DNA of 64,000 bases from Bacteroidales bacterium. GTDB taxonomy: Bacteria > Bacteroidota > Bacteroidia > Bacteroidales > VadinHA17. Location of the stretch: contig JAOZPG010000015.1 in the NCBI GenBank assembly GCA_029932855.1, positions 1-64,000 of the forward strand. The letters are read 5' to 3'. How positions within the stretch are numbered: the stretch's first letter is position 1; each line of letters begins with the position of its first letter. The position numbers and the translations under genes are program-made. Of this stretch, positions 1 to 9,640 are shown piece by piece. Below the pieces are notes generated by a model. That model made no database searches and was not told the origin of the DNA. It saw only the letters and a program-made list of their open reading frames with translations.

Positions 1-111
1 TTGAAAAATCAACAGAAAAATTAAAATGCCCAGACTTATAAAAAGAATAATTTTAACATTATATCTTAAATCATCGTTGAAAGGGTAAGGTTTATTTAAA
101 AATTTAAACAT
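1..111 (-). CDS. LytTR-family regulator N-terminus (partial, runs off the left edge)
   Basis: Minus-strand translation from ATG at 111 gives MFKFLNKPYPFNDDLRYNVKIILFISLGILIFLLIFQ, open to the window edge; resembles the N-terminus of membrane-anchored Bacteroidota LytTR regulators. Confidence 0.5.
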   Translation of the reverse strand, partial: MFKFLNKPYPFNDDLRYNVKIILFISLGILIFLLIFQ

Positions 112-152
112 GTTTCAATCTTTTTTATATTGTTGACATCGATTTGAATATG

Positions 153-247
153 GTGCGTTTGGCATTTTAACGCTCCAAATTTTCAATATACTCCTATGTC
201 TATATATTGCTATTACCTTCATTGTTAGCACTATCTGCCAAATGCAC
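153..247. repeat. Intergenic imperfect palindrome A
   Basis: Arms GTGCGTTTGGCA (153-164) and TGCCAAATGCAC (236-247) are 11/12 complementary with 71 nt between; the interior resembles that of palindrome B. Confidence 0.6.
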
Positions 248-287
248 TATTTTTTTTTGTGTGTGTGTAGGTTCTTATTTATCCATT

Positions 288-863
288 TTAAAAATTATAT
301 CCCAATCCTAGCATTACTCCAAATTCAATTAGGCCCAATTTTTCATTTAGAAACAGATGTTTTTCATATTTAGGGTTTATGTAGATGAAATAATTATTGT
401 AATCATATTTAGCCCCCAAACCAAATCCTATCCCAATACCAAAACTATTTTCTTTATTATATACTTGATAATCTAACATTAATCCATAATTGAAATAGAA
501 GTATTTCCAAAAGTTATGATTTAGATAAATTGGAGTAGAAAGCAGCATGTAGTTTCTCATTTCAGGATCAAGATTTGGATCCGCATCGCTTTCAAATTTA
601 ACTTTAGCATTTAGATAGTTTACGCCTATTTCATAACCCATTTTTTTCTTTGATTTGAAATCAGAAAAGTATCTTATACCAAATGAATTGCTTTTATTCA
701 AACTATGTGAGCCAGTGCCCATTACAAATCCAGTTCTAAGAATACTTGGAAATAGGCTTCCTGTTGACTTGCCATAAACAAAAGCAACTCCTGTACCTAC
801 TTGGGCAAATGAGAAAAACGAGTAAGAAAAAAAGATGAATGTTAATAATAAGTATTTTTTCAT
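288..863 (-). CDS. Outer-membrane beta-barrel-like protein
   Basis: 191 aa ORF with signal peptide and glycine/aromatic alternating barrel-like composition. Confidence 0.6.
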   Translation of the reverse strand: MKKYLLLTFIFFSYSFFSFAQVGTGVAFVYGKSTGSLFPSILRTGFVMGTGSHSLNKSNSFGIRYFSDFKSKKKMGYEIGVNYLNAKVKFESDADPNLDPEMRNYMLLSTPIYLNHNFWKYFYFNYGLMLDYQVYNKENSFGIGIGFGLGAKYDYNNYFIYINPKYEKHLFLNEKLGLIEFGVMLGLGYNF

Positions 864-869
864 ATTAAT

Positions 870-998
870 CGGTTTGTATAAGAATAGTAGCCGACTGCAG
901 AACTCGAATTTTTCAAGTTACTACTAAATCTTATGCGGATTACAATGTTCATATCTATTGCTATTTCGGCTATTATTTTTATATATTGTTACCAAACG
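870..998. repeat. Intergenic imperfect palindrome B
   Basis: Arms TATAAGAATAGTAGCCGA (877-894) and TCGGCTATTATTTTTATA (966-983) are 16/18 complementary with 71 nt between; outer CGGTTTG/CCAAACG also partly pair. Confidence 0.65.
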
Positions 999-1002
999 TA
1001 TT

Positions 1003-2580
1003 TCAATGTTTTATTATTTTTTTTACAATTATTCTTTTTGATGTTATTACTTGAACAAAGTATATTCCTTTAGATAAATCACTCAAATCAACAACTAAGT
1101 TTTCAATACCATTTAAGTTTTGTTTTACTAACATAACTTTTCCACTTTCACTAATTATGGCTACTTTATTTAGATTCTTACCTTTTATCGTTACCCTTGA
1201 AGTTAACGGATTAGGAAACACCTTGATATCAGAAATGTATTCAGATGATAATTGTTTGATTGATAACAATTGTCCGGTCATTGACATTCGTTGATACCAA
1301 ATGTTCAATTTTCCGTTTCTGGTATCTCCCCATACGGCATTTAATGTATCATCTACTAATTTTATAGACATAAAGTCATTTCCTGAGTATGCAAGAATTG
1401 TATCATAAACAACAATAGTATCTGAAATTCGGAAATTTAGGGAAAAATTAACAGAATCATTATTTCTAATAGCGCCCCATATTTCTGACGAAGTGGCATA
1501 AGTTGAATCTGTTCCATTTCGTCTATCTCTCCAAGCAACCACAAGATCTCCATCATTATCAAAATCTGCCCAAATCAGATCTTGCATTCTATTATTAGCA
1601 ATTGGGTCGTCATTTATTCTAATTGCAGTAGACCAGCTTAGTCCGGCATCTGTACTCTCACGCATAAATACATCAATATCTCCATAAGTTACATCTAAAT
1701 ATAAAAATACCAAATGATTTGCATCTGCAGGATCGGCTATTAACAAGTAGCCTGTTTTTGCTAAACTATCAGTAACACTTGTAGCTAAAAAAAAAATATT
1801 ATTATGAGACAAACTATTCCCTCTGTCAGTTGAACTTGCCAAAATAAATTGAGCATAAAGCGATTGAGATGGGACATAACTTGGATATGCAGTATAAAAA
1901 GTTCCGTTTGCTGACACGCAATTAGTAGGCATTGGTTGTGGAATATATGATCCTGCTAACCAATTTGTAGTATCAAGATAACGCCACTGATTAAAACTAT
2001 TTTCACCATCAGTAGAAACTATTAAATATGGATTATAAGGAGCTGTTGCTCCTTTCGCATTCATTGAAGTTATATAGATATTACCTTGATTTACACCGCT
2101 TGATTGGTCTATAGAAATCCATGGTCTATCTATTGGTCTTTTGTTAGGGTCTGAGTTTAACGTAATTACTTCAACAGGATTACCCCAAGTTAGTCCACCA
2201 TCAGTTGATTTACAAACATAAATCCCACCATTTAACGGACTTACATCATAACCTGTAAAATCAATATAAGAAGAATAGATATTTCCATTATTATCAAACT
2301 CAAGAGAAACATCGGCAGATGTATATGTACTAACTGTATGAGGTAGATTATTTGTAACGGACCAATTTTGTCCGCCATTAAAACTTACTTTTGTTTTTAT
2401 AACAAGTCGATTGTTTAATTTCCAGCCCATCCACGCTACAACAATATGTTGCGAGTTATTCGGATTTATTGACAAATATGGTTCTCCGTCAAATACATTA
2501 CCTACTGATATATTTTGATTTTGCCCAAAAGAAGGTGCAATTAAAAATAATGTTAATGCAAAGATTAATATTGTTCTCAT
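1003..2580 (-). CDS. BNR/sialidase-like repeat protein with T9SS type A sorting domain
   Basis: Asp-box-like motifs (STDGGLTWG, STDAGLSWS) and C-terminal DIKVFPNPLTSRVTIKG...GIYFVQVITSKRIIVKKIIKH. Confidence 0.75.
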   Translation of the reverse strand: MRTILIFALTLFLIAPSFGQNQNISVGNVFDGEPYLSINPNNSQHIVVAWMGWKLNNRLVIKTKVSFNGGQNWSVTNNLPHTVSTYTSADVSLEFDNNGNIYSSYIDFTGYDVSPLNGGIYVCKSTDGGLTWGNPVEVITLNSDPNKRPIDRPWISIDQSSGVNQGNIYITSMNAKGATAPYNPYLIVSTDGENSFNQWRYLDTTNWLAGSYIPQPMPTNCVSANGTFYTAYPSYVPSQSLYAQFILASSTDRGNSLSHNNIFFLATSVTDSLAKTGYLLIADPADANHLVFLYLDVTYGDIDVFMRESTDAGLSWSTAIRINDDPIANNRMQDLIWADFDNDGDLVVAWRDRRNGTDSTYATSSEIWGAIRNNDSVNFSLNFRISDTIVVYDTILAYSGNDFMSIKLVDDTLNAVWGDTRNGKLNIWYQRMSMTGQLLSIKQLSSEYISDIKVFPNPLTSRVTIKGKNLNKVAIISESGKVMLVKQNLNGIENLVVDLSDLSKGIYFVQVITSKRIIVKKIIKH

Positions 2581-2634
2581 ATAATTGTTTTTGTTTAATT
2601 AATCCGACCTTCGCTATTCCTCATTATGTTTAGC

Positions 2635-2725
2635 AACCCAGATGTCAACAATTCAGTCAAAGACACAAAGACTGCGAAGCAGCATGGATTTGACTCCCGC
2701 ATAGCGGGATTGTTGACATCTGGTT
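2635..2725. repeat. Structured inverted-repeat element C (three-way-junction fold)
   Basis: Outer arms CCAGATGTCAACAAT/ATTGTTGACATCTGG; internal AGTCAAA/TTTGACT, CTGC-gaa-GCAG and CCCGC-ata-GCGGG. Confidence 0.75.
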
Positions 2726-3103
2726 ATATATGAAGTAAAGTTAATTAATAGCATTATAATTTGCCTGTTATGAGGAGCTTATTGTACTTATTATAGTTTT
2801 AGTAAGCCCTCAAAATCTGCTAATTCAGAGGATTTAGTATAATTTTCATAATATGGATAGTTTGCATTTTTATCTGGCTGATAAAATGCTGTTTTTTTTC
2901 TTAGCCTGAACATGAGAATATATTTCCTGACATTGGAAGGCTTATAAGCCATGGCCAAACAGTTGCTGACGGCAATAAAATGTAAGGGAGGGCAAATCTT
3001 TTTAAAGTATTGTTGTGTTTTTTATAATTCCTTTACCTTAAACACAGGAAATTAGTAAATTAGTGCCCAAAAGAGGAACTAAATCTAATCTTATTTCAGC
3101 ATT

Positions 3104-5644
3104 ATGAAACAATTTGCAAATATCCGCTTCTTTTTAGTTTTGTTTTCTTTTATTGGACTAAGCGGTCTTTCCTTTGCTCAGAGAGTGGATGAGTTCGAGG
3201 AAACATTTCATGAGGCAGAGTATGTATTTTTTTCAGAGGAGAATTATGAAGATGCCCTGAAGCTGTTTACCCGTCTTGAAAAGATGCAGGAAGAGAATGC
3301 AAATGTAAAGTATTACATTGCTGCCTGCTATCTGCGCTTAACAGGAGATAAAAATAAAGCCATTCCTTATCTTGAGGCTGCCGTAAAGAATGTTTCGGTT
3401 GATTATGAATATGGTTTTGAAGAAAAAAGAGCGCCCCTGGATGCTTTCTACTATCTTGGATATATCTATCATATTAATAACCGCCTGGATGAAGCTATGG
3501 AGGTTTACAATGAATTTTTGAGCAGGCTTAGCCCTGAAGAATACCTTAAGGTGGATTTTATTGAGCAGCAGATAGAGGCATGTAAGATAGCACACAAGTT
3601 TCAGGATGATCCGATAAAATTCGAGGAGCTGGAGATAAATGAAAATATAAACCGCCTGCCTTTTAATTTTTCTCCTGCAGTGTCCGGAGATGCTTCTGTT
3701 ATGGCTTTTACATCCAGCCTGGGAGGTGATAATAAGATATTTGTCTGCAGAAAGATATCTGGTAAATGGAGTAATCCTAAAGATATTACAAGCCTGCTTG
3801 AACTAAGGGGAAGTGGAACCAGCTCCTCTCTGTCATATAATGGGGAAGAGTTGTTTATTACAGTTGAGAATCAGTTTGAGTCTGATATTTATTTGAGCAG
3901 GAGGGAAGATGGTAAATGGATTAAAGCAAAGAAGCTGGGTAAAAATGTAAATACCAAATACTGGGAATCAGGAGGTTCCCTGTCTCCGGATGGAAAATGT
4001 CTGTATTTTGCCAGTAACCGGAAGGGTGGCTATGGTGAGCTCGATATATATGTGTCTGAGCTTAATGAAAAGGGAAAATGGGGGAAAGCCGTAAACCTGG
4101 GTTCAGAAATAAACAGCCCTTTTCATGATGCATCACCCGTTTTACAAAATGATGGGAAAAGCCTGTATTTTTCGTCACAGGGACATTATAATATGGGGGG
4201 ATATGATCTCTTTACTTCTGTTAAAGATGATGATGCTAAGTGGAGTACACCTGTAAATCTTGGATACCCGATAAATTCAACAGACGATGATATGAATATT
4301 GTGCCTGTGGGGAATGGAGATGTAGTATGCTATGCTCCCTTTACGGAAAGTGGTGAGCAGGGACAGAAGATAAGATTCATTGCCCTTGATACGGGGTCTG
4401 GTAAGCTTGAAGCCACAGTACAGGGAAAAATAGATACTGATGATAATTACCCGGAACTGACAAATGCATTTGTTAAAGTTGTGGAAAAGAATTCAGGAGA
4501 TACAGTGAAAGTTGTGAAAGTTGATCCTGAAACAGGAGAGTATTCACTCAGCATGCTTGAAGGGTCTTACTCCTTTATTTTTTCCGGAGATGGCTATGAG
4601 GAAAACGAATGCAATCTGATAATTCCTGAGCACAGGACTACCCCGGATATAAACCTGAACCAGGAGTTAAAGTCGGAAAAGCTGATGACAGGGGATTATA
4701 TTTTACTTAAGAATATACTGTTTGCTTTTAATGAGTATAAGCTTGATAAGGAAGCCAGGATGGAGCTGGAGCGTGCGATTGATGTTTTAAGGCTCTACCC
4801 TGATCTTGAGTTTGAGATTGAAGGCCATACTGATGCTATTGGCAATGCTGAATATAATATGGAGCTATCAGCCAAAAGGGCAAGATCTGTATTGAACTAC
4901 CTGGTTGGCAGAGGACTTGACAGGTCGAGGTTCAGGACAAAAGGATATGGAGAGATAGTTGCAGTGGCAATCAATGATGAAGAAGAAAAAGGCGATGATC
5001 CTGAAATAAGGAGGCTTAACCGCAGGGTAGAATTTAAAGTACTGAGGTCGGAAACAGAAGTATTGATAGAAAAGAATGTTTTTATTCCAGACTTGTTTAA
5101 AGACAATAAAAGTCTTAAATATACAGTTGTTGTCATGAAGGTTAAGGAAAAGCTTTCAAAAGACTTTTTTGACCAGTTTGCCATGAAAGAGCTCGAATAT
5201 GTAAAGGAGGAGAAAACAGCTGACGGATATATTTATACATTAGGTGTATTTCTTCAGAAGAATGAGGCTTTCAGGATAACAGGTGATTTGAAGAAGGTGG
5301 GACTTACTGAGGCGAGGGTTGTTGACCAGCATGAACTGTCTGAAATTGTTGGGGAGGACAGGGTGAAAACGGAAGCGTTTTTCGGATTGCCTGAGACTAC
5401 CAATGAACTGCCTGTTTATACCATACAGGTGCTGGCACTTAAATGGCTTATTGATAGCGAGAACTCTCCGAAATATCGTAAGTATAAAGGAACTACGGTC
5501 TATAAGTCGAAAAGTGGTTATTACAGGTATACTATTGGAGAATATAAGGGTTTTACAAAGGCAAAAGCGGCCTTAAAAGAGCTAAAGCTAAAGGGACATA
5601 AAGATGCATTTATCAGGCGCAAATCTGATTATGAGGGCATGTAA
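3104..5644 (+). CDS. TPR-WD40/PD40-CRD-OmpA protein with C-terminal SPOR-like region (PorE-like)
   Basis: TPR N-terminus, PD40-like repeats (SLSPDGKCLYFASNRKGGYGELDIYVS), OmpA motif (IEGHTDAIGNAEYNMELSAKRARSVLNYLV). Confidence 0.8.
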   Translation: MKQFANIRFFLVLFSFIGLSGLSFAQRVDEFEETFHEAEYVFFSEENYEDALKLFTRLEKMQEENANVKYYIAACYLRLTGDKNKAIPYLEAAVKNVSVDYEYGFEEKRAPLDAFYYLGYIYHINNRLDEAMEVYNEFLSRLSPEEYLKVDFIEQQIEACKIAHKFQDDPIKFEELEINENINRLPFNFSPAVSGDASVMAFTSSLGGDNKIFVCRKISGKWSNPKDITSLLELRGSGTSSSLSYNGEELFITVENQFESDIYLSRREDGKWIKAKKLGKNVNTKYWESGGSLSPDGKCLYFASNRKGGYGELDIYVSELNEKGKWGKAVNLGSEINSPFHDASPVLQNDGKSLYFSSQGHYNMGGYDLFTSVKDDDAKWSTPVNLGYPINSTDDDMNIVPVGNGDVVCYAPFTESGEQGQKIRFIALDTGSGKLEATVQGKIDTDDNYPELTNAFVKVVEKNSGDTVKVVKVDPETGEYSLSMLEGSYSFIFSGDGYEENECNLIIPEHRTTPDINLNQELKSEKLMTGDYILLKNILFAFNEYKLDKEARMELERAIDVLRLYPDLEFEIEGHTDAIGNAEYNMELSAKRARSVLNYLVGRGLDRSRFRTKGYGEIVAVAINDEEEKGDDPEIRRLNRRVEFKVLRSETEVLIEKNVFIPDLFKDNKSLKYTVVVMKVKEKLSKDFFDQFAMKELEYVKEEKTADGYIYTLGVFLQKNEAFRITGDLKKVGLTEARVVDQHELSEIVGEDRVKTEAFFGLPETTNELPVYTIQVLALKWLIDSENSPKYRKYKGTTVYKSKSGYYRYTIGEYKGFTKAKAALKELKLKGHKDAFIRRKSDYEGM

Positions 5645-5679
5645 TTTGCAGGATATTTTAAAACATAAATAATTAGTCA

Positions 5680-6834
5680 ATGACTATAAGGAATTTTGTC
5701 AGATTATCAAGTATCAGCTTATTGATTATTATGGTGGCCGTGCTTACTTCATGCGGGAATAAGACTGGTAAGAAGGAAATAAACACAACTAAGTCGAAAA
5801 TGAAAATAAGCAATAAGACTTTTGGAAAAGCAGGTGATAAGGAAATTAAACTTTTTGAGCTTGAGAATGAGAACGGAATGAAGATCAGCATTATTAATTA
5901 CGGTGCTATAATTACTTCTGTAATTGTTCCTGACAGGGATGGCAAGTTTGAAGACGTGGTGCTTGGATTTGATAGTTTGCAGGGGTATTTAGATGGGCAT
6001 CCTTATTTTGGAAGCCTGGTGGGAAGGTATGGAAACAGGATAGCAAAAGGAAAGTTTGAGCTTGATGGTGAAGTATATCAACTGGCAATAAACAATGGAG
6101 AGAACCATCTTCATGGCGGGCTCAAAGGATTTGACAAAAGGATATGGACTGCTGAAGCATTTGAAGACAAGAATAGTGTTGGCGTAAAAATGCAATACAC
6201 AAGTATGGATATGGAAGAGGGTTACCCCGGAACACTCAAAGTATTAGTCACTTACTTTCTGACAAATGAGAATGAGCTTAAAATTGATTATAAAGCTGTA
6301 ACAGACAAAGCTTGTCCGGTGAATCTTACGCAGCACAGCTATTTTAATTTTACCGCCGGTAAGGAAAATATACTAAATCACCAGCTAAAGATAAAAGCTT
6401 CTAAATATGTTGAAGTTGATCAGGAACTGATTCCCACAGGAAAGCTACCGGAAGTAAAAGCTACGGCTTTGGATTTTCTTGATTTTCATTCTGTAGCTGA
6501 GAGGATATCTCAGGTTCCCGGTGGTTATGACCATTCTTATGTCTTTGATAAGGAATATGGTAAGTATGAATCTGTTGTTGAAGTATATGAACCAGAGAGC
6601 GGAAGGTTTATGGAAATGTTTACAACTGAACCGGCTGTGCAGCTTTATACAGGCAACTTTCTGGATGGCAGCCTGACAGGCAAAAACGGGATAAATTATA
6701 ATAAGCATTACGGCTTTTGTCTTGAGGCACAGCATTATCCCGATTCGCCCAACCAGCCTGCATTTCCCAGTACAATATTAAGGCCTGGCGAAGAATACAC
6801 TCAAACAACTTTGTACAAATTCTCAACTAAATAA
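5680..6834 (+). CDS. galM: Aldose 1-epimerase (lipoprotein signal)
   Basis: NYGAIITSVIVPDRDGK, GRYGNRIAKGKFELDGEVYQL and NLTQHSYFNF motifs. Confidence 0.9.
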   Translation: MTIRNFVRLSSISLLIIMVAVLTSCGNKTGKKEINTTKSKMKISNKTFGKAGDKEIKLFELENENGMKISIINYGAIITSVIVPDRDGKFEDVVLGFDSLQGYLDGHPYFGSLVGRYGNRIAKGKFELDGEVYQLAINNGENHLHGGLKGFDKRIWTAEAFEDKNSVGVKMQYTSMDMEEGYPGTLKVLVTYFLTNENELKIDYKAVTDKACPVNLTQHSYFNFTAGKENILNHQLKIKASKYVEVDQELIPTGKLPEVKATALDFLDFHSVAERISQVPGGYDHSYVFDKEYGKYESVVEVYEPESGRFMEMFTTEPAVQLYTGNFLDGSLTGKNGINYNKHYGFCLEAQHYPDSPNQPAFPSTILRPGEEYTQTTLYKFSTK

Positions 6835-6851
6835 GTTATCCGGCAAGTAAA

Positions 6852-9629
6852 ATGAGTCGAGTCAAAAACAATCTTATCCTGGTCCTTTTCTTATCATTTG
6901 TATTTGCCTGGTATTCTGATGCCCAGACACTGAAGAGCTTTGGCTTCAGGTACTCAAACGGACTTGAGATTGCTTCTATAGGCTTTGAAGAAAGTGACGA
7001 GATTGTAATGACCCGTCCAATGCCGCTATTTAGTTTCCTTGTAAATGGCAGGCAGGTATTTTCGAGTGATGCAACTGTGCGTTATGAGGGCAATATTATT
7101 CGCTATATGTTTAAGGATGGTATAATTGGCACATTTAAAACGATAGAGGATGAAGAGAAAGGCTGGAAAGGAATATTACATATTCAAAACCACTCTACTG
7201 ACACATTAAGGATTGAAAATGTGGTTCCCTTTGGGGCCTATGACGACCATGTTTATCTAACTGCTGAAGGTCCTCCGGGTTTAGCACGATCACATTTGTA
7301 TCTTCCTGGGAAAAAGCCTGTAAGAGTTATCTTACCTGACAATGCATGGGAGCTTGGTTATGCTTCCATACAGCTGGACAATAATTATTCAGTATGTGCA
7401 TTTTGCAGGCGTACAGCCGGACATAATGCGGTGCAAAAAAGGTTTTATAGTCTTTTGTCACCTAATGCCAGCATAGAATATACATTTTTTGCCGATTTGT
7501 TTCAGGGCAAATGGCAGAATGGTTTGAAATTAATGTTTCGTGACAGGTATCTTGGTGACCTGGAAGGTTTTGATAACAGCCTTTATGAGCGTGAGGACCT
7601 GAAGTGGATCAGGGATAAATATCTTATCGCTCTTCAATTTGCCTGGGACAAAGAGTTTTATGATTCTGAAAAGTTGAAGTTCCGCTTTCCCTTTTTCCTT
7701 GATGATGCACAGAAAAAACTTGGCGGATACGATATATTCGGGATCTGGCCGGGATGGCCCCGCCTGGGGGTTGATCAGCGAAATCAGTGGGAGATGTATG
7801 AAGATCTTCCTTTTGGTCTGCCCAAACTGAAAGAGCTATCTATATATGCCAGGACCATGGGTACCAGTTTTTTCATTTCGTATAATCCTTGGGATAATAG
7901 TACAACTAAGGCTGACCATTTGCAGGAAATGGCCAGGATTATAAAGGAAGTGGATGCAGATGGTGTGGTTTTAGATACCAGGGGGAGCTCAAGCAGGGAG
8001 TTACAGGAAACTGCAGATATGGTTAAGCCCGGGGTTATTATGTATTCCGAAGGTATGGCGGTTCCTAAGGACATGCCCGGCATTGTTGCAGGAAGGGTAC
8101 ATAATGCAATTGAGAGGTCACCAATATTGAATCTTAATAAACTCATTAAGCCTGATTTTGCAATTTTCAGGGTTATTGACCTGAGCCGCGGATCTTTTGA
8201 AAGGGATATTGCCATTTCTTTCTTTAATGGATATGGTACTGAGATAAATTATTTCAGGCCCGGCAGGCCTGACTGGATGGACCCGGCATTTAAGTACCTG
8301 GGAAAGACATTGAGAATATTAAGGGAAAATAGTTCTGTTTTTCATGATCACGACTGGACACCATTAATAACTACATTAAAAGATAATATCTGGGTAAATG
8401 AATGGAAGTCTCCTTCAAAAAGTATTTACACAGTTTTAAATATGGACCCGGAGGGATATACAGGGCCGCTGTTTGAGGTGAAAGCATCTGTGGACCATCA
8501 TTTTGTTAGTCTGTGGAACCACATGGAAGTAAGTCTGGTAAAGCAAAAGACTAAATACTTTATAAGTGTTGATGCCAGTGAGTTTAATAAAAACTTAACG
8601 GGCACAAACCAGGAAGGCAGTATAGAATGTATTGTACGTTTTCCTAAGCTTTTGAAATGCAGGTTTAACAAAGACTCGCTGATGGTAACTACCACTAAGG
8701 CAGGCCAGATAAGAATATGGGAGTCTGAACCGTCATATGCCAGCGAGCCGGCTGTTTTTGAAAGTTCGCATGTTGCCATAAGGTTAAGGGATCATTTTAA
8801 TAAAACAGAAGGCAGGTTTATTATACAGCTGGTTCATGACGGAGAACTGCTGGATGAGTGTGTAGTTGAATTTATGTCAGGGATGCCTTACCTGGTTAGC
8901 AGCACTAAGGCTACAAAAAGGGTAAAGAAAGCTCCCCGAGGGATGCTTGAGGTAGATGCCGGCAGTTTTATGTTCAGTGTTTCCAATCCCGACCAATTTA
9001 TTCCATACCCCGATTATTCAACAGCCCGTGAAATGGAACTAAAGCGTTTCTTTATTGATAAATACCCTGTTACAAATCAGCAGTTCCTTGAGTTTATGCA
9101 GGCTACATTATATTCACCCGAAGATTCGAAAAACTTCCTTAAGCACTGGGAAGACGGAACATATCCACAGGGCCAGGCCAAATATCCTGTTGTTTATATA
9201 GATATTGAAGATGCCAGGACTTATGCCGAATGGGCAGGGAAACGGCTTCCAACAGAGATTGAGTGGCAATACGCTGCCCAGGGAAATGATTCCAGAACAT
9301 GGCCATGGGGTACTGAGTTTCATGGAACCAAGTGTAATAATTCATTTGGGAGACCCACTCCGGTAGATGCATTTTCTAAGGGAGAGAGTCCGTTTAAAGT
9401 AGCCGACATGGTTGGGAATGTCTGGCAACTTACAAATGATGTATATGATAACGGTAGTTATCGCTTTGTAATAATAAGAGGTGGTAGTTATTATAATCCC
9501 GAATCAAGTATATGGTATGTAAAGGGAGGACCCCAGCCTCTTGACCACACTCAGATGTTATTGCTTGTATCACCCGGTTTTAACAGGAATGCAACTGTTG
9601 GGTTCAGGTGTGTTAAGGATGCCGAGTAG
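6852..9629 (+). CDS. Glycoside-hydrolase-like protein fused to C-terminal FGE/SUMF1-like domain
   Basis: N-terminal TIM-barrel GH-like segment (DADGVVLDTRGSS...); C-terminal FFIDKYPVTNQQFLEFM...GKRLPTEIEWQYAAQG...GNVWQLTND...IIRGGSYYNP...GFRC. Confidence 0.7.
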   Translation: MSRVKNNLILVLFLSFVFAWYSDAQTLKSFGFRYSNGLEIASIGFEESDEIVMTRPMPLFSFLVNGRQVFSSDATVRYEGNIIRYMFKDGIIGTFKTIEDEEKGWKGILHIQNHSTDTLRIENVVPFGAYDDHVYLTAEGPPGLARSHLYLPGKKPVRVILPDNAWELGYASIQLDNNYSVCAFCRRTAGHNAVQKRFYSLLSPNASIEYTFFADLFQGKWQNGLKLMFRDRYLGDLEGFDNSLYEREDLKWIRDKYLIALQFAWDKEFYDSEKLKFRFPFFLDDAQKKLGGYDIFGIWPGWPRLGVDQRNQWEMYEDLPFGLPKLKELSIYARTMGTSFFISYNPWDNSTTKADHLQEMARIIKEVDADGVVLDTRGSSSRELQETADMVKPGVIMYSEGMAVPKDMPGIVAGRVHNAIERSPILNLNKLIKPDFAIFRVIDLSRGSFERDIAISFFNGYGTEINYFRPGRPDWMDPAFKYLGKTLRILRENSSVFHDHDWTPLITTLKDNIWVNEWKSPSKSIYTVLNMDPEGYTGPLFEVKASVDHHFVSLWNHMEVSLVKQKTKYFISVDASEFNKNLTGTNQEGSIECIVRFPKLLKCRFNKDSLMVTTTKAGQIRIWESEPSYASEPAVFESSHVAIRLRDHFNKTEGRFIIQLVHDGELLDECVVEFMSGMPYLVSSTKATKRVKKAPRGMLEVDAGSFMFSVSNPDQFIPYPDYSTAREMELKRFFIDKYPVTNQQFLEFMQATLYSPEDSKNFLKHWEDGTYPQGQAKYPVVYIDIEDARTYAEWAGKRLPTEIEWQYAAQGNDSRTWPWGTEFHGTKCNNSFGRPTPVDAFSKGESPFKVADMVGNVWQLTNDVYDNGSYRFVIIRGGSYYNPESSIWYVKGGPQPLDHTQMLLLVSPGFNRNATVGFRCVKDAE

Positions 9630-9640
9630 TTGTCCTTAAC

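Noticed and set aside
870-998. Canonical integron attC site
   Set aside because: Palindrome and cassette layout are suggestive, but the GTTRRRY/RYYYAAC core is not matched and no integrase is visible in the window, so reported only as an attC-like/unknown repeat family.
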